Source: Glandiceps talaboti (Eukaryota; Hemichordata; Enteropneusta; Spengelidae). Taken from it: DNA of 47,500 bases. This document shows positions 10,953 to 22,379 of the stretch, piece by piece. The position numbers and the translations under genes were made by a program. Location: contig NC_135564.1 in the NCBI RefSeq assembly GCF_964340395.1, forward strand, positions 5,307,861 to 5,355,360. Direction: 5' to 3'. How positions within the stretch are numbered: position 1 is the first letter of the stretch; each line of letters begins with the position of its first letter. The notes below the pieces were generated by a model. The model searched no databases and had not been told where the DNA came from. It saw nothing but the letters and a program-made list of their open reading frames with translations.

Positions 10953-11615
10953 CAGATATGCAGTGCAGTGCAATACAGTACATAATTTGCGAAGTACAGT
11001 GCAACAATACTTCCCCAATCCTTATCGTGTACCTTATAAAGAGGAAGAAGTACTATACTACCATCGTACTTTTATGCAGTCTGGGTGTGAGGCTAAAGTT
11101 CGGATAGCGCCACCAACGACATAGCTTGATTTTGTGCGAAACTCGAGTTTTCAAAACTATCAACTCCCGAATGATATGAAAACTTCAAACCTCAGTCACC
11201 TGTTTCACTTATATCCTTCTAAATTATCAAAAAATAATCACGTTTTTTACCTTGTAGAAAGAATGTTGATGCTAAATGAGAAATTTTGTTCATTTACCTT
11301 ACAAAGAAATACTCATACAGGGCTTATCCAGCTTAGCCCAAAGTGACTTGACAACACAGTTCACGGTATCTTGCTTTACTGTCATTTATACATTGTTGAT
11401 ATTGTGTTTTTCAGAGTTTATATGTTGTTTATTTGTTTGTTTTCGCAAACTAAGCCTGATCTCCTTTAGTTTTTGTGAATCCTTTAAAATAAACCTAATA
11501 ATAGGCACGCTAAACTAGAATAAATAAATTCGGTGTCATCTATTTTTCCGGTTCCAAATAAACCCGTTTACTATGTGTGTGATATTTTGAATTAATCACA
11601 CATACACACAAACAC

Positions 11616-11616
<1 letters not shown>

Positions 11617-11663
<47 letters not shown>

Positions 11664-11763
11664 GTTAGTTAGTTAGTTAGTTAGTTTGTGTGTGTGTGTG
11701 TGTGCACGTGTGTGTGTGTGTTGTTTGTTTGTTTGTTAGTTAGTTAGTTAGTCTGTTTGTTTG
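11617..11763. repeat. TTAG / GT / TTTG compound array
   Basis: A run of TTAG units is followed by GT dinucleotides, TTTG units and TTAG again. It lies about 130 bp upstream of the METAP1D start codon. Confidence 0.95.
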
Positions 11764-11831
11764 TTCGTAACACGGTTCCAGGGTTCCCTATGGTACACCT
11801 ACATGTAACTGCTAAATACGACCAGGACGCA

Positions 11832-11861
11832 CCCCCCCCCCCCCCCCCACACACACACACT
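11832..11861. repeat. Poly(C) plus CA tract
   Basis: A C-run of about seventeen bases followed by a short CA repeat, 30 bp upstream of the METAP1D start codon. Confidence 0.9.
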
Positions 11862-11888
11862 TGAGTAACGAATTGACAAACAAGCGTT

Positions 11889-11900
11889 CAAGATGGCTGC
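11889..11900 (+). promoter_or_regulatory. TISU/YY1-like element over the METAP1D start codon
   Basis: The sequence CAAGATGGCTGC contains the start ATG at 11893-11895. It matches the known TISU consensus SAASATGGCGGC at 11 of 12 positions. TISU elements combine YY1-driven transcription with initiation on very short 5' leaders and are enriched in mitochondrial-protein genes, which fits this gene. A transcription start close by is inferred, not seen. Confidence 0.5.
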
Positions 11901-11914
11901 GCCCATGGTCTCTA
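11893..11914 (+). CDS. METAP1D: METAP1D exon 1 (start codon)
   Basis: A 22-nt coding exon encoding MAAPMVS plus one base, followed by a strong donor gtaagt. The start was chosen because the split codon A|GA (Arg8) joins perfectly to the exon at 13333 and creates a basic presequence. Confidence 0.8.
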
Positions 11915-13804
11915 GTAAGTACATGCAAGGCAGTCTTCATTTTCTACACATCTCAAATATTCTTTATTCATAGATGCAACGGATAGCTTTGCTCGTTAAT
12001 CTTCTACCCATCATACAACCTACAATAAGGCCTACATGACGGTGTATGTCATCGTGATGTTGATTGCGATGCCTCGCTGGTCACATGCATGTACACTGCA
12101 CCGTACACGTTCCCCTAGTCCTGCTTGCATACGGAGGAATTCGGGACTCGATTCTGACAATTGTCCCTCCCCCTAGAGTCAAGTCAGTAATACAGACTCG
12201 TGCACCGTCATGGAAGCAGACTAACGTTCCCCCTGCTGGTCATGAGCTCGTCACGAATACTGAGTAGAAAAGAAACCCGGGCCCAGACTTCATGCGCGAC
12301 ACTCTGAGTGGGAGTCACAGTCACTTGTGAACTAATATTCTATTCAAGAATGGTCATAATACAAATTACTGTCCGATGTGCACCATTTATATTGAAAAGA
12401 ATATTATCATATCATATCAGTTACAGCTAAGATAGAAGGCTAAGAGAGTCAGATACCAACAAATGCGTCAGTCAAATATCCAATAGAAATATTAGTTCAC
12501 AAGTGACTGTGGCGGGAGTGTATGACAGTTGTAATTTCCCAGAGGTGCATTCTTATCAAACTTTGAGTGTACATGTAGAAGATGAAATGGAATTGTTAAG
12601 ACTCAAAGGTTTTAAAGTCTAGTGATATCCAATGTGACAGTGAGCTAAAAACAGGCGACTTTTCAACAGCTAGTGTCTGCAATTTTTAGCTGCAATAATT
12701 GTAGAATTTGTTTTGATTTTGAGTTTTTCTCATCTCTTTTTCTGTAATTTTAATTACACCACATGTACATCATTTAACCGCAAAACAAACGCCACAATTC
12801 ATGTTGGGCAACTCAAACAGACAAGGTCACACATAAAACATGAGCGAGATGTCTACTACCCTTTCAAAATTCTGCTTTTGATTTGGACAGGATTTGGATA
12901 CCTCCGAACATTTGATTTTCTTGTGTCTTAAAGGCTCCGTAATAAATATCGGAGTTAGGAAATGTAAGATTTTTTCTCAGGTAAGATGTAATTTAGCAGA
13001 AAAATCCGCCCATCTCTGTGATCCAGATCTGCTGTTCATCTCTATTTGCATTGATGTTACAGGAATTGTAACGTTTGTTTCAAGTTAAACATAGGAACAA
13101 AATACATGTGAAGTTCAAAAAACAAAAAATCAACTCAAAACTGAATCGAATATTTGCAGCTACTATTCTTTTAGCTCATACACCCTTGGAAGCAATTTTT
13201 TCCCCACTTTTGGCCTGTGATAATTTCTTTGTTTTGAAAATCCTCAATGTCCAAACTATTGTTAATTCCATAGTACAGTGTCTGTTTTGTATTCTTCAAT
13301 TATGTGACGTTTAACATGTTTGATATTTTCAGGAATTTTAAGACTGGGTCATCGGAGTATATTGCAGCATTGTAAAGATATTCGCCCCTCTGTGTGTTTG
13401 CTTATTAAAGCCCAACAAACTAAAGAAAATGTGACTCCTGTGTTTATAAGGACTCAGTCTATTCTGTCATTATTTGATTGGTACTGGAAAAAGAAACCTG
13501 TGAATTTACCCTATAGTGTTGTCATGCCAGCGGATGTGTCTCCCAAAAGGACAGTTCCTGAACATATAAATAAACCATCCTATGCAGAGACAGGTAAAGC
13601 TCCACCAAAAGCCAAAGAAGTGGACATTAAAGATGAAGAAGCGATTGCAAAATTAAGGAAATCCTGTTCTCTAGCAAGGAAGATATTGGATATTGCAGGA
13701 CAACATGTTAAGGTATGATACTATATGTATATGAAGATGTGGGTAATTGTATAGTTACCAGTTTGTTTTCATGTTAGGACTGTCAGTACTTCTAGAAGCA
13801 TGGT

Positions 13805-13860
<56 letters not shown>

Positions 13861-16800
13861 TACAACTATATGCATGTGTGTATGTGTGCAAGAGTGTGTG
13901 TGCTTGCTAATATACTGTAAGTGTGAGGTACACATGTGGGAGTGTTTACAGCTGTACATGTATCTATAATAAATACATACATACATATACATTTATGGTG
14001 GTGCCTTTGCCATTGTTTGAGCTGTTCATTGAGAAGTGATGAACAATATATACATATATATATACATATATATGGAATAAAGAAAAAAGCTCTAATAGCG
14101 AGTGCAAAGCCACATAAGCGAGCTCGGTGACTATTGTGTATAACTGAAAGTGGTTGTACTAAGCTGTTCCATTTTGATGGTCACTCACATGACCCATGGT
14201 GATCACTATTTTGGTCATGGTCTGTGCCATATTGGATTGGACCATATGACCCAAAAGTAAAGATTAATATATTTGTTTCCACATGATTTACATATTGTAG
14301 TGATTCTTGAGACTTGATTAGCAAAAATGAAAAAATAAACAAGATAAACTTGGCATTGAAAACAAGGAGTAAAAGTGTTTTCTTTAAAGATTCTTGCCAT
14401 AGAGGGCGCCTGATCACAAATTGTGAAACATTGAGAGCTGATTTCATTGACCTATCATGTGTAGTTGCTTGACCAAGTGTATGTATTCCTGACAACATAT
14501 TGTTTGTGAAAAACAGACATTTAATCTCTCAGAAGATTTCATTTTTAAATGACAAATAAATAACTATTGGACTTTTGATATCATGACAAGACTACTAACA
14601 AACATGTAGTTATGATGTACCACGGGTCAGGTTGTTGTAAAACCATAGAATTGAAATACTAACAATAGATATTGTATTTAAGAGCAGATTAGTTCATAAA
14701 CAATACAAAATATGAATTATGTATTCTGTTTGGTGAGATTTCTATATCACTAGGATAATTGTTCGGAAGATATGTAAAGTAACACCGGTTGCTGGTGGAC
14801 ATACCAACTACTACATGTAGCTTTGTATATATACGCTGCACTAGCTTTTGGTGGAATTGTACATAATCATAATTTAACGGAATATATTTCAGAATTGAGT
14901 CAGTCTATCTTATCAATAAACTAATTATTATTACAACTATGTTTTATGGTAAATATATACATTTAATAAAGTAGTAAACGTGTTAAGTAAACTCTGTGAT
15001 TGGGCAAAACTGGCCGCCATTGAAGACAGTGGTGTACATGCCAAGATTCCCTGGCACAAACGCTGTAGGTTCGTACAAACATTGTGATCTTTTGTTCCAC
15101 TTGATCGGTAGTTTATTTAGTCTATGGGTGGTCATAAGCCATTAATTTGGTAATGTGGAATTTGTCCACATTCAGGGGATTAGCCTAGATACATGGTTTG
15201 TGCCAGCCAATCCCGTCATGGTATACCACCGATGCGTAGAAGCTTATCACTACCCCAGAGAGAACGCATTATATAAGCAGAAGGAATGCCTGGATCTTTC
15301 AGACTAAACCAGCACGAGCTGAAGATCTGAGTCAACCCATAACTATGCTCATACAATAGCTTATAAAGTTATATCATATTTCTTTTTTACACTATTTATA
15401 GAACCTGATATGTCAGTCTCGCTCAGTGTTAGGTGATTGACAGCAATTAGGATTGCCCGCAGAGCACTGAATCTTTCACCCTATGTTACTTATTGTTATT
15501 GTAATCTGATGTCATGTATACACCATTACATCAAGCAATCTCACAATGGATGTAATTTGTAAAATATGTGCATGCATTGCTCAACCATTGCAGTTTGTCA
15601 GTGGTTGCCATCATGTAAATTTCATCTCCATCACAAGGAGTTCCATATTGTAAATTCCAAGCACAAACTCACCCATATCAATCTCACAGTGAGTTCCATC
15701 TTGTCAATTCATCTACAAACTAACCCAAACTCACAGTGAGTTCCATCTTGTAAATTTCATCTCCAAACTCACAGTGAATTCCATCTTGTAAATTTCATCT
15801 ACAAACTCACCCATATCAATCTCACAGTGAGTTCCATTGTGTAAACTTCATCTACAAACTCACCCATATCAATCTCACAATGAATCGGTTCTACCTTGTA
15901 AATTTCATCTACAGATACATCCATGTCGATCGCATGTACTGAGTTCCATCTTGTAAATCTCATCTACAAACTCACTCACTCTTACAGTGAGTTCCAACTT
16001 GTAAATCTCATCTACAAACTAACCCATATATCAATCTCACAATGAGTTCCAACTTGTAAATTCCAAACACAAGCTCACCCATATAAATTCTTCTCCACTA
16101 TTGTTTTGTAATAAATTAAAACCAAATTTCCTTGAATTTGTCAGTACCCTCTGTATAAATGACTAAATAACCTGACAATGTCAGGTAAAATTATGTTATA
16201 CTTTAATAGGTATCAAGTCAATGAATGAGAATATAGTGATCTGTCGTTTTGTATTTGAACTATTGTTCATTCATGCATGCATGTAAAATGAAATGAAAAC
16301 ATGCAAAGTGATCTAATCTGAAACATATGTAGTCCGCAAAACACGAATCTAAGATATAATCTATGGAGGGTGTTGACTGAATACTCTGAACTTCTTTCCA
16401 ACAGGAAGTTGATTTAGGAAGGGAATTATTCTGTAGGAAGTCAAGTGACGTTAATACTAGTAATTTGACGTCAGGGGTTGTCCCTGTCTTCTTTTAATTA
16501 TGGCAGTACCCTATGTTCTCAGATGTAGAGAGGCTTAATTTAAACAGTGGTTGACAGGTTTGCTGTACAGTAGTATATTCCATACCTCAGTTTTATGTCC
16601 ATCAAACATTTTTCTGAAATTGTAAGTTTATTTTAGAGAGGTCCTGAATACCTTAAGAGTGCACCGTGGGGGCTTTATTTTGCTTTCAAGTACATTTTGT
16701 GCTATCCTTATTTTTGGAATTTGCTTTTTGCTTGAAATGTTGATAATATCCTATGAGTCAGTCATTTGATACACTTTAGTGAAACTTTAGAAGATACATG

Positions 16801-19800
16801 TAATAAAATAGTGGATCAAGTGCATGAAGTTTTTTATTATATTTTACATGCTAATTGTGAACGAAATGAAATATTACCAGTTATTGGTGACAATTGTATC
16901 GTCTAGTGAATATATTGATTGTGATAAAGTTTCGGTTCTATTTAATTTTTAATTATTTAAAATATGTGCACAGACTCTAATTAAGGTGTAAAGTAATTTC
17001 TCTTGAGTACTAAAATTTTAACCAATACACACTCCATACTTTTTGATAAGCTGAGAGCTTTCAAATGCAAACTGTCAGTCTTGTTCACTCATGATAGAGG
17101 GCACTGTTGACAAGTTGAGCGCTTTAGATCAGACTGCAAATAGTCCGTCTTGTTCACTCCATGATAGATTGTACTTGTTTTATGATCACGCCATAAAGTG
17201 ATGTGATCACAGAGAATTTCTACTGGCTTTGTTAGTGTTAAAACATCAATTATTAAAATCATATAATAGTGTGTGTTTATTAAATCAGTTTAGTATATGC
17301 TGAAATAGCTAACATACGACATAAATTACAAGTTAAAATAAAAGTAATATAAACTGGAGGTTGTTGGGGAGCTCGTTTGGAAAGGTTTTTTTTGGAAATG
17401 TACACACTATGGAATTGATGTTCAAAATGGCATATAGGAAGACTAAGAATTCTCATAAATGAAAGACTGTCTATATTTCTTACCCAGTACCTCTAAATCA
17501 AAGCTTTGCAGAAAATCAAAGTCTACTTGTATATCTACAATAAACCATTACAATTATTATCAAGTATATATGTACCAATTTGGAAACATTTGCAGAAGAT
17601 TGAACTTCTAAATTGTGTAGGTAGGTGCCGGGGGGTGGGGGGGGGGGGTTTATTGTGGTATTGTTGATGATTGATAAGTAAGTATGGTTACATATGCTTT
17701 CCAGCCAGTCTAACCCTTCCAAGGTCTGTACGTTTTCCCTCAATTGTTCAATATCTTATCATGTAATATTTGTGAATATTTCTATTTGACTACAGGTAGG
17801 AGTGACCACAGACTATCTGGATGGCATTGTACATGATGCATGTATAGAAGAAGACTGTTATCCTTCAACACTTAATTATAATGGCTTTCCTAAATCAGTG
17901 TGCACCTCAGTAAATAACATCCTAGTTCATGGTATACCAGACAGTCGACAACTTGAAAATGGTGACATCATCAGCATTGATGTAACTGTAAGTATAGAAA
18001 TAGACTGAAAGAAATGCAGTTCAGAATCACGTACATATGTACGTTGTCATACATGTAGACACATACACACATACATACATAAATACATACACAGACACAT
18101 ACACACATACATACATAAATACATACACAGACACATACACACATACATACATAAATACATACACAGACACACACACATACATACATACATACATACATAC
18201 ATACATACATACACACACACCCACACCCACACACTCGTCTCTTTACAAGTCAGAAATAATGTTAACAAAAAATACCGTTATCAATTCTTGTATGTCAATT
18301 AACATTTTTGATGATTGTGGCCATGGACATCATGCGTAATCTGGACTCCTATGTCTTCTGTTTGTTAGATCTATCATGACGGCTACCATGGTGATGTCTC
18401 AAAGACATTTTTAGTCGGTGACGTAGATGAAAAAGGCAAAAGTCTAGTAGATACAGCAAGACGGTGTCGTGATGAAGCCATAAAAGTTTGCAAACCTGGG
18501 GCACTGCTAGCAGAAATAGGACTCAAAGTACAGTAAGGCTTGAATGAGTTATATACTTATCTTTACTTTTGTCATTTGTCAAAACAGGTTTGATAAATAA
18601 TTATCAACCCAAAATAGATACTATTTCCTAGCATCAAAATAAGAAAAACAACTCATTACTGAAAACTAAAAACATAATGAAAATAATATTACCAAGGACA
18701 AGATTACATACCGGTAACTATACAAAATTGCAAGCATGACAATCTCTGGTGCATATTACTATTATTAGATAATAATACTAATTTGGTGATGTGCCTGCTC
18801 ACTGTGCCTGTACCTTAAACTGTCACTCCCTATGGTTATTGGTTTGTTACATACACAGACACACACCCACAGTCAGTTTAGTGCATATTAGATATTAGAC
18901 ATGCACATTCTGTAGATATCTAAGTGAATATATTTGTGTGTGGGTGTGTGCATGTGTGGGCGCAGGGTGTACGGGTGGACATATGTGTGTGGGGGGGAGG
19001 GCAGGGGGGCTGCAGGGTGTAGAGTGGATGTATGTATAATAATATAACATACTAGTAAACATTTATGAAGTTACTTTCGCTATAGATGTTGTGGGCATAG
19101 CTCTGTACAATCATTACCCCTGACACTCCTACTATATCAGCACAACAGCCAAGTGAGTGAGTGAATGTGTGTGTGTTTATTAATGTGTCGACACAATATA
19201 TTCTCACACACCAGAGCTGTTATTTCTTCCGTGACACTTTGAAATAACGAGCTCTGGTTTCTTACGATGGACAGATGGTTATTTCATAGTAATAAATATT
19301 CATGAGTAATGACTGAGGGTAGTGACAAACCATATGTTGAGGAGTGCAAGCATGTTCACCTTGTATGTGCATCTAATGCTGCTCGGCGACTACTTATACT
19401 TTGACTTATGGTTCTTTACATAAAATGTTTAATGACTAATTGCCGTCTTTTCATTTTGCTTCAGACAAGTAGCACAGGAAGCTGGATTGTTTGCTAGTCC
19501 TAGCTTTATGGGTCATGGCATTGGTACATACTTCCATGGTCCACCTGATATATTGCATTATGGTATGTTGACAGCATGATCACAAAATGATAGAAATAAG
19601 AATATAAAAAAACTCAAATGTATATAGGAAAAATCCCTTACCTGTGATTGGCCAACAACATAGATGGTGTGTAGATAGTGTGTTTCTTGCAATAGAAAGT
19701 CTCGTGTAGAAAGTTTGTGGTATCAACAGAAACATTTGTCATTAAATGCTGTACTTTATCGTCACGACATGTATATACATATAAAAGAAAGTTTGGCATT

Positions 19801-20772
19801 AAAGTTGTTATTTTGTCATTAAATAATTTCTTAAGGTTCATATACAGATTATATACTATAAACATAATGTCTACTTTATATTTACAGTAAAAAAGGGACT
19901 GCAGTACAAGATACATTCTAGTTTGGGGTTGTGTCTTCAAATCTTCAAATTCCACAAATATTTTTCTACTTCTGCTTAAAAAAGAAGTCACTGATATGGT
20001 GTTTGTTCATTTTGTCACAGTGAACAATTTCACAGAAGTAATGGAACCAGGGATGGTGTTTACCATTGAACCAGTGGTTATCAGTGATAAAACATACCCT
20101 ATTGTTTTAGATGACAAGTGGACAATAATATCTGCAAATGATGAAAGGTAAAGCTTTGAAAGTGATTGTATTTTGGTATGGCCATTTAATTATCACATGG
20201 TTATCACATGGTTATCACATGATGATTTCATTTCATTGTACTTTGACCCAGGGAAGACTATGTACAACATGTACAATTCATACCAAACTGACATTATGCT
20301 TCATACTGCAACATGTGAAGTCAAGACATAGCAAGTATTGATAAAAATGTTTAACTTATGTTATATATCTTTGTTCAAACAATATCTAGCATAAAGGATT
20401 TTAAAATCACCCTATCCATTTGCCAGTAAGTGGTTCACAGTAATCATAATGAAATGCTCACATGGTTTCATTGCATTAATTACAAAGCTGTTTGAAATTT
20501 GAGTGCACACAATCCATTGTCCACATCAGATAACAATTGCATATTTGTTATGTATTTATTTTGTATATTTGTATCATACGTTTCTTTGAAAGTTGTCTGG
20601 TGAAATAAATTTCATTCATTCATTCATTCATTCATTCATTCATTCATTCATTCATTCATACTGATAATAGTTTCATTGCATTAATTACAGAGGTGCTCAA
20701 TTCGAGCACACAGTACTGATAACAGATGATGGATTTGAAGTGTTAACCAAGGGTAAAGATGAAATCTGGTAG
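11893..20772 (+). CDS. METAP1D: Mitochondrial methionine aminopeptidase (METAP1D family), complete
   Basis: Exons 11893-11914, 13333-13712, 17796-17987, 18369-18532, 19465-19562, 20021-20147 and 20691-20772 join in phase to 1065 nt, 354 aa plus stop. The enzyme removes the initiator Met from nascent proteins; this family acts in mitochondria. The N-terminus (MAAPMVSRILRLGHRSILQH) is basic and free of acidic residues, as expected of a mitochondrial presequence. The pita-bread catalytic domain covers about residues 105-350. Visible motifs are GFPKSVCTSVN, the catalytic His179 in LVHGIPDS, metal ligands Asp196 (SIDVT), Asp207 (HGDVS), His270 (GHGIG), Glu302 (FTIEP) and Glu333 (QFEHTVL), and FHGPP at His277. 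All key residues are present, so it should be active. The vertebrate protein is of similar length (about 335 aa). There is no N-terminal zinc-finger domain as in METAP1, supporting 1D rather than cytosolic type 1. Confidence 0.95.
11915..13332 (+). other. METAP1D: METAP1D intron 1
   Basis: A 1.4-kb intron. It includes a relatively GC- and CpG-rich stretch around 12045-12300 and the MITE-like element at 12299-12521. No other exon is supported. Confidence 0.7.
12299..12521. mobile_element. MITE-like element with ~40-bp terminal inverted repeats
   Basis: The left end reads acactc, nine extra bases, then the stretch gtcacagtcacttgtgaact and aatattctatt. The right end reverse complement reads acactcccgc followed by cacagtcacttgtgaacta and atatttctatt. 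The arms are almost identical apart from the nine-base insertion. The 223-bp non-coding interior fits a non-autonomous DNA transposon. No clear target-site duplication was found. Confidence 0.7.
13333..13712 (+). CDS. METAP1D: METAP1D exon 2
   Basis: 380 nt, acceptor gatattttcag, donor aag|gtatga. It encodes residues 8-134: the rest of the presequence, FDWYWKKKPVNLPY, VSPKRTVPEHINKPSYAETG, and the first helix of the peptidase fold (LRKSCSLARKILDIAGQHVK). Ends in phase 0. Confidence 0.93.
13805..13859. repeat. GT array
   Basis: About 27 GT units, nearly pure, in METAP1D intron 2. Confidence 0.97.
15620..16085. repeat. Minisatellite, diverged units of roughly 50-60 bp
   Basis: About eight units share ctcacagtgagttccatctt, gtaaatttcatctacaaact and cacccatatcaat, with deletions in some copies. 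It sits in METAP1D intron 2. Confidence 0.88.
17796..17987 (+). CDS. METAP1D: METAP1D exon 3
   Basis: 192 nt, phase 0/0, acceptor gactacag, donor act|gtaagt. It encodes VGVTTDYLDGIVHDACIEED, then YPSTLNYNGFPKSVCTSVNN, ILVHGIPDS and ISIDVT, including catalytic His179 and metal ligand Asp196. Confidence 0.97.
17988..18368 (+). other. METAP1D: METAP1D intron 3, mostly microsatellite
   Basis: A 381-nt intron. Nearly half is the 36-bp higher-order ACAT/ACAC repeat (18061-18168) and its degenerate tail to about 18235. Confidence 0.85.
18061..18168. repeat. Three perfect 36-bp units made of ACAT/ACAC/ACAG blocks
   Basis: Units start at 18061, 18097 and 18133 and are identical over 36 bp, each including a single AAAT and a single ACAG marker. 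ACAC/ACAT microsatellite continues to 18235. Confidence 0.95.
18369..18532 (+). CDS. METAP1D: METAP1D exon 4
   Basis: 164 nt, phase 0 to 2, acceptor tttgttag, donor ca|gtaagg. It encodes IYHDGYHGDVSKTFLVGDVD, then DTARRCRDEAIKVCKPGALL, with metal ligand Asp207. Confidence 0.97.
18533..19464 (+). other. METAP1D: METAP1D intron 4
   Basis: A 932-nt intron with G-rich/GT-rich sequence around 18940-19025 and the hairpin at 19211-19257. No exon seen. Confidence 0.7.
19211..19257. repeat. Short foldback element
   Basis: Arms ccagagctgttattt and aaataacgagctctgg are inverted complements except for one mismatch and small asymmetry, around a loop containing cttccgtgacacttt. A related sequence occurs at 28093-28195. 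Confidence 0.75.
19465..19562 (+). CDS. METAP1D: METAP1D exon 5
   Basis: 98 nt, phase 2 to 1, acceptor ttgcttcag, donor g|gtatgt. It encodes QVAQEAGLFASPSFMGHGIG, then TYFHGPPDILHY, with metal ligand His270 in GHGIG. Confidence 0.97.
20021..20147 (+). CDS. METAP1D: METAP1D exon 6
   Basis: 127 nt, phase 1 to 2, acceptor ttgtcacag, donor ag|gtaaag. It encodes NNFTEVMEPGMVFTIEPVVI, then the DDKWTIISANDE strand, with metal ligand Glu302. Confidence 0.97.
20148..20690 (+). other. METAP1D: METAP1D intron 6 with a LINE-like tail
   Basis: Around 20560-20658 the sequence reads ttgtctggtgaaataaattt followed by CATT units. This resembles the 3' ends of CR1/L2-like non-LTR retrotransposons that terminate in short tandem repeats. 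This is a family-level inference from the tail only. Confidence 0.4.
20618..20658. repeat. CATT tetranucleotide array
   Basis: About ten ATTC/CATT units directly after the LINE-like tail, 30 bp before the last METAP1D exon. Confidence 0.95.
20691..20772 (+). CDS. METAP1D: METAP1D exon 7 (terminal)
   Basis: 82 nt, acceptor taattacag, ending in TAG at 20770-20772. It encodes GAQFEHTVLITDDGFEVLTK, then GKDEIW, with metal ligand Glu333 and the typical family C-terminus. Confidence 0.97.
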
Positions 20773-21094
20773 ACCTTGTCATTTTAGCTGTAGTATCTTC
20801 ATGTATGTTACCATCCACATCAATAGCCAGACAAGGCAAGGAGAGATGTGATACAATGTCATTAACTGAAAAGCAATGTGTCAGAAAATATGGTAGTTTG
20901 AACAGCTTGTGATATTACTTTGTCGAAAGATATGAGTTGTGTTCATCTCTTTTTACTGCAAAAGATTTATCAAGGTGTGAATAACTAAAATCCAAACAAA
21001 CTTCTAGGTTACAGCCTGTTTCATACATGTATGTGCTTGCCATATGGAATACATGATTAGAAATGCACTTCATATTTGGCAACTACTCTCAAGG

Positions 21095-21100
21095 AATAAA
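21095..21100 (+). terminator. METAP1D: Possible METAP1D polyadenylation signal
   Basis: The first clear AATAAA after the stop codon at 20772. It would give a 3' UTR of about 340 nt. No transcript evidence is available. Confidence 0.35.
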
Positions 21101-21680
21101 AAGACCAAAGTGATATTTTTTCAAATTGTTTAAAATCTATCTGAATTCCCCATGTTTTATTGCTCATATTCTAAAAGTAGCAGGAACAAACTTTCATATG
21201 GCAAGGTTTGGAGAGATTACAGAACATTGATTTTCAAGGAAATTTATCCCCAAGGTACATTCTGCCATGATATTTCCATTATCTATGTTTTGCTGAATTA
21301 TATTCCTTGCCCTATCTAATTATCTAATTATCTTTGTACTATTTGCCAATGATGAAATACACTTCATAACTGCATTACTGTCTAAACATGACTGTAATAC
21401 GACCCATATGATTATGCATAGATACACCCAACCTAAACTCTTTCAAATTGAAATATTGCAAACTAGAAGTACTTTGTGATACTTCAGAGTTTGTCTGTCG
21501 AGTATGAGAAACTACAAGTGCAGTTAATTATGACTGAGTTAGATTTTTGGGTAATTTTTATAACAATGTACTACCTCAAGTATGTTGAAGTAAGAACATT
21601 CTTTCAAACAATTACAAGTTCTTGAAATTTGCATCACCAACTTCCCTTTCTATGTCTATTGTATGGTACTGCCCATTGCA

Positions 21681-21975
21681 GTTTAGTGTTCACAGGCTTG
21701 TTTGAAACATCTATGTAGAAATAATAAGAAACTGCACATTCTACATTTTAAGATAGCAAGATTGAATGAATACAACATTCTAAATGAATGAACTAACATG
21801 CCACCATACAGACATCAAAACATTGGTACCCGCATGTATGTGTTTAGTTGCAGTCATTTCAATTTCAATGGTTGATATCATTTTGACTAAATGTTGCAAG
21901 AAATTGTAATGTTGCTATTATAAAATGTTCAAAATGTTGAAATGTACTGTTTTGTAATCTTATTTGTTTTCGCGG
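21681..21975 (+). repeat. Foldback repeat family, copy A
   Basis: Shares gtgttcac.ggct, aataagaaactgcacattct, gatagcaagattgaatgaat, aaatgttgcaagaaattgt and a tgtactgtttt end with copies at 33704 and 44517. Left and right parts are partly complementary. Confidence 0.7.
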
Positions 21976-22379
21976 CATATCAAACAGAACCCAAGGACAC
22001 TGACTTGCAATACACTGTATAAGCCATTGTGTAGGTTGGTTTAATATGAATATTTCAAAAAAATGACTATGTTTATGAAAAATGTATGGGGTTTGGTGGG
22101 CATAATCTCACGATGTTGTCTGCTACGTGCATTTTGTTATAAGGAGTGTATTTTCAAGGAAATATGCATGACATTGTATATGAATTAGTGAGTAGAGATT
22201 TGGACCATTGACAGGATTTCGGGTTATATGTTTTCATTTAGTCAATGAACATAATGCTTGGTTTAAAAAAATACATGTAGATTTGAATAATAATTTTAAG
22301 ATATAATAAATTTAGTTTTACACATGTAACAGCTGTATATTTCCCATTTCATGTGTTTCATGTGTTGTTCTGTGGAAGT

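Larger units (their letters stand above)
8434..11892. other. Region between divergent cadherin and METAP1D genes
   Basis: The missing 5' exon(s) and promoter of the minus-strand cadherin gene may lie here, but I could not identify them. I see a 30-bp direct duplication at 9703-9762, the ACAAT pentamer array, TTAG/GT arrays and a poly(C)/CA tract just before METAP1D. Small frames at 8911-9156, 9531-9900 and 10529-10730 look non-coding. Confidence 0.5.
13713..17795 (+). other. METAP1D: METAP1D intron 2
   Basis: A 4.1-kb intron with a GT array (13805-13859), a short TA-rich tract (14047-14074), the CTCACAGTGAGTTCCA minisatellite (15620-16085) and a poly(G) run near 17630. No exon is supported between 13713 and 17795. 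Confidence 0.7.

Noticed and set aside
18040-18056. Palindrome acgtacatatgtacgt
   Set aside because: Short, next to an ACAT array, and expected by chance in such sequence.
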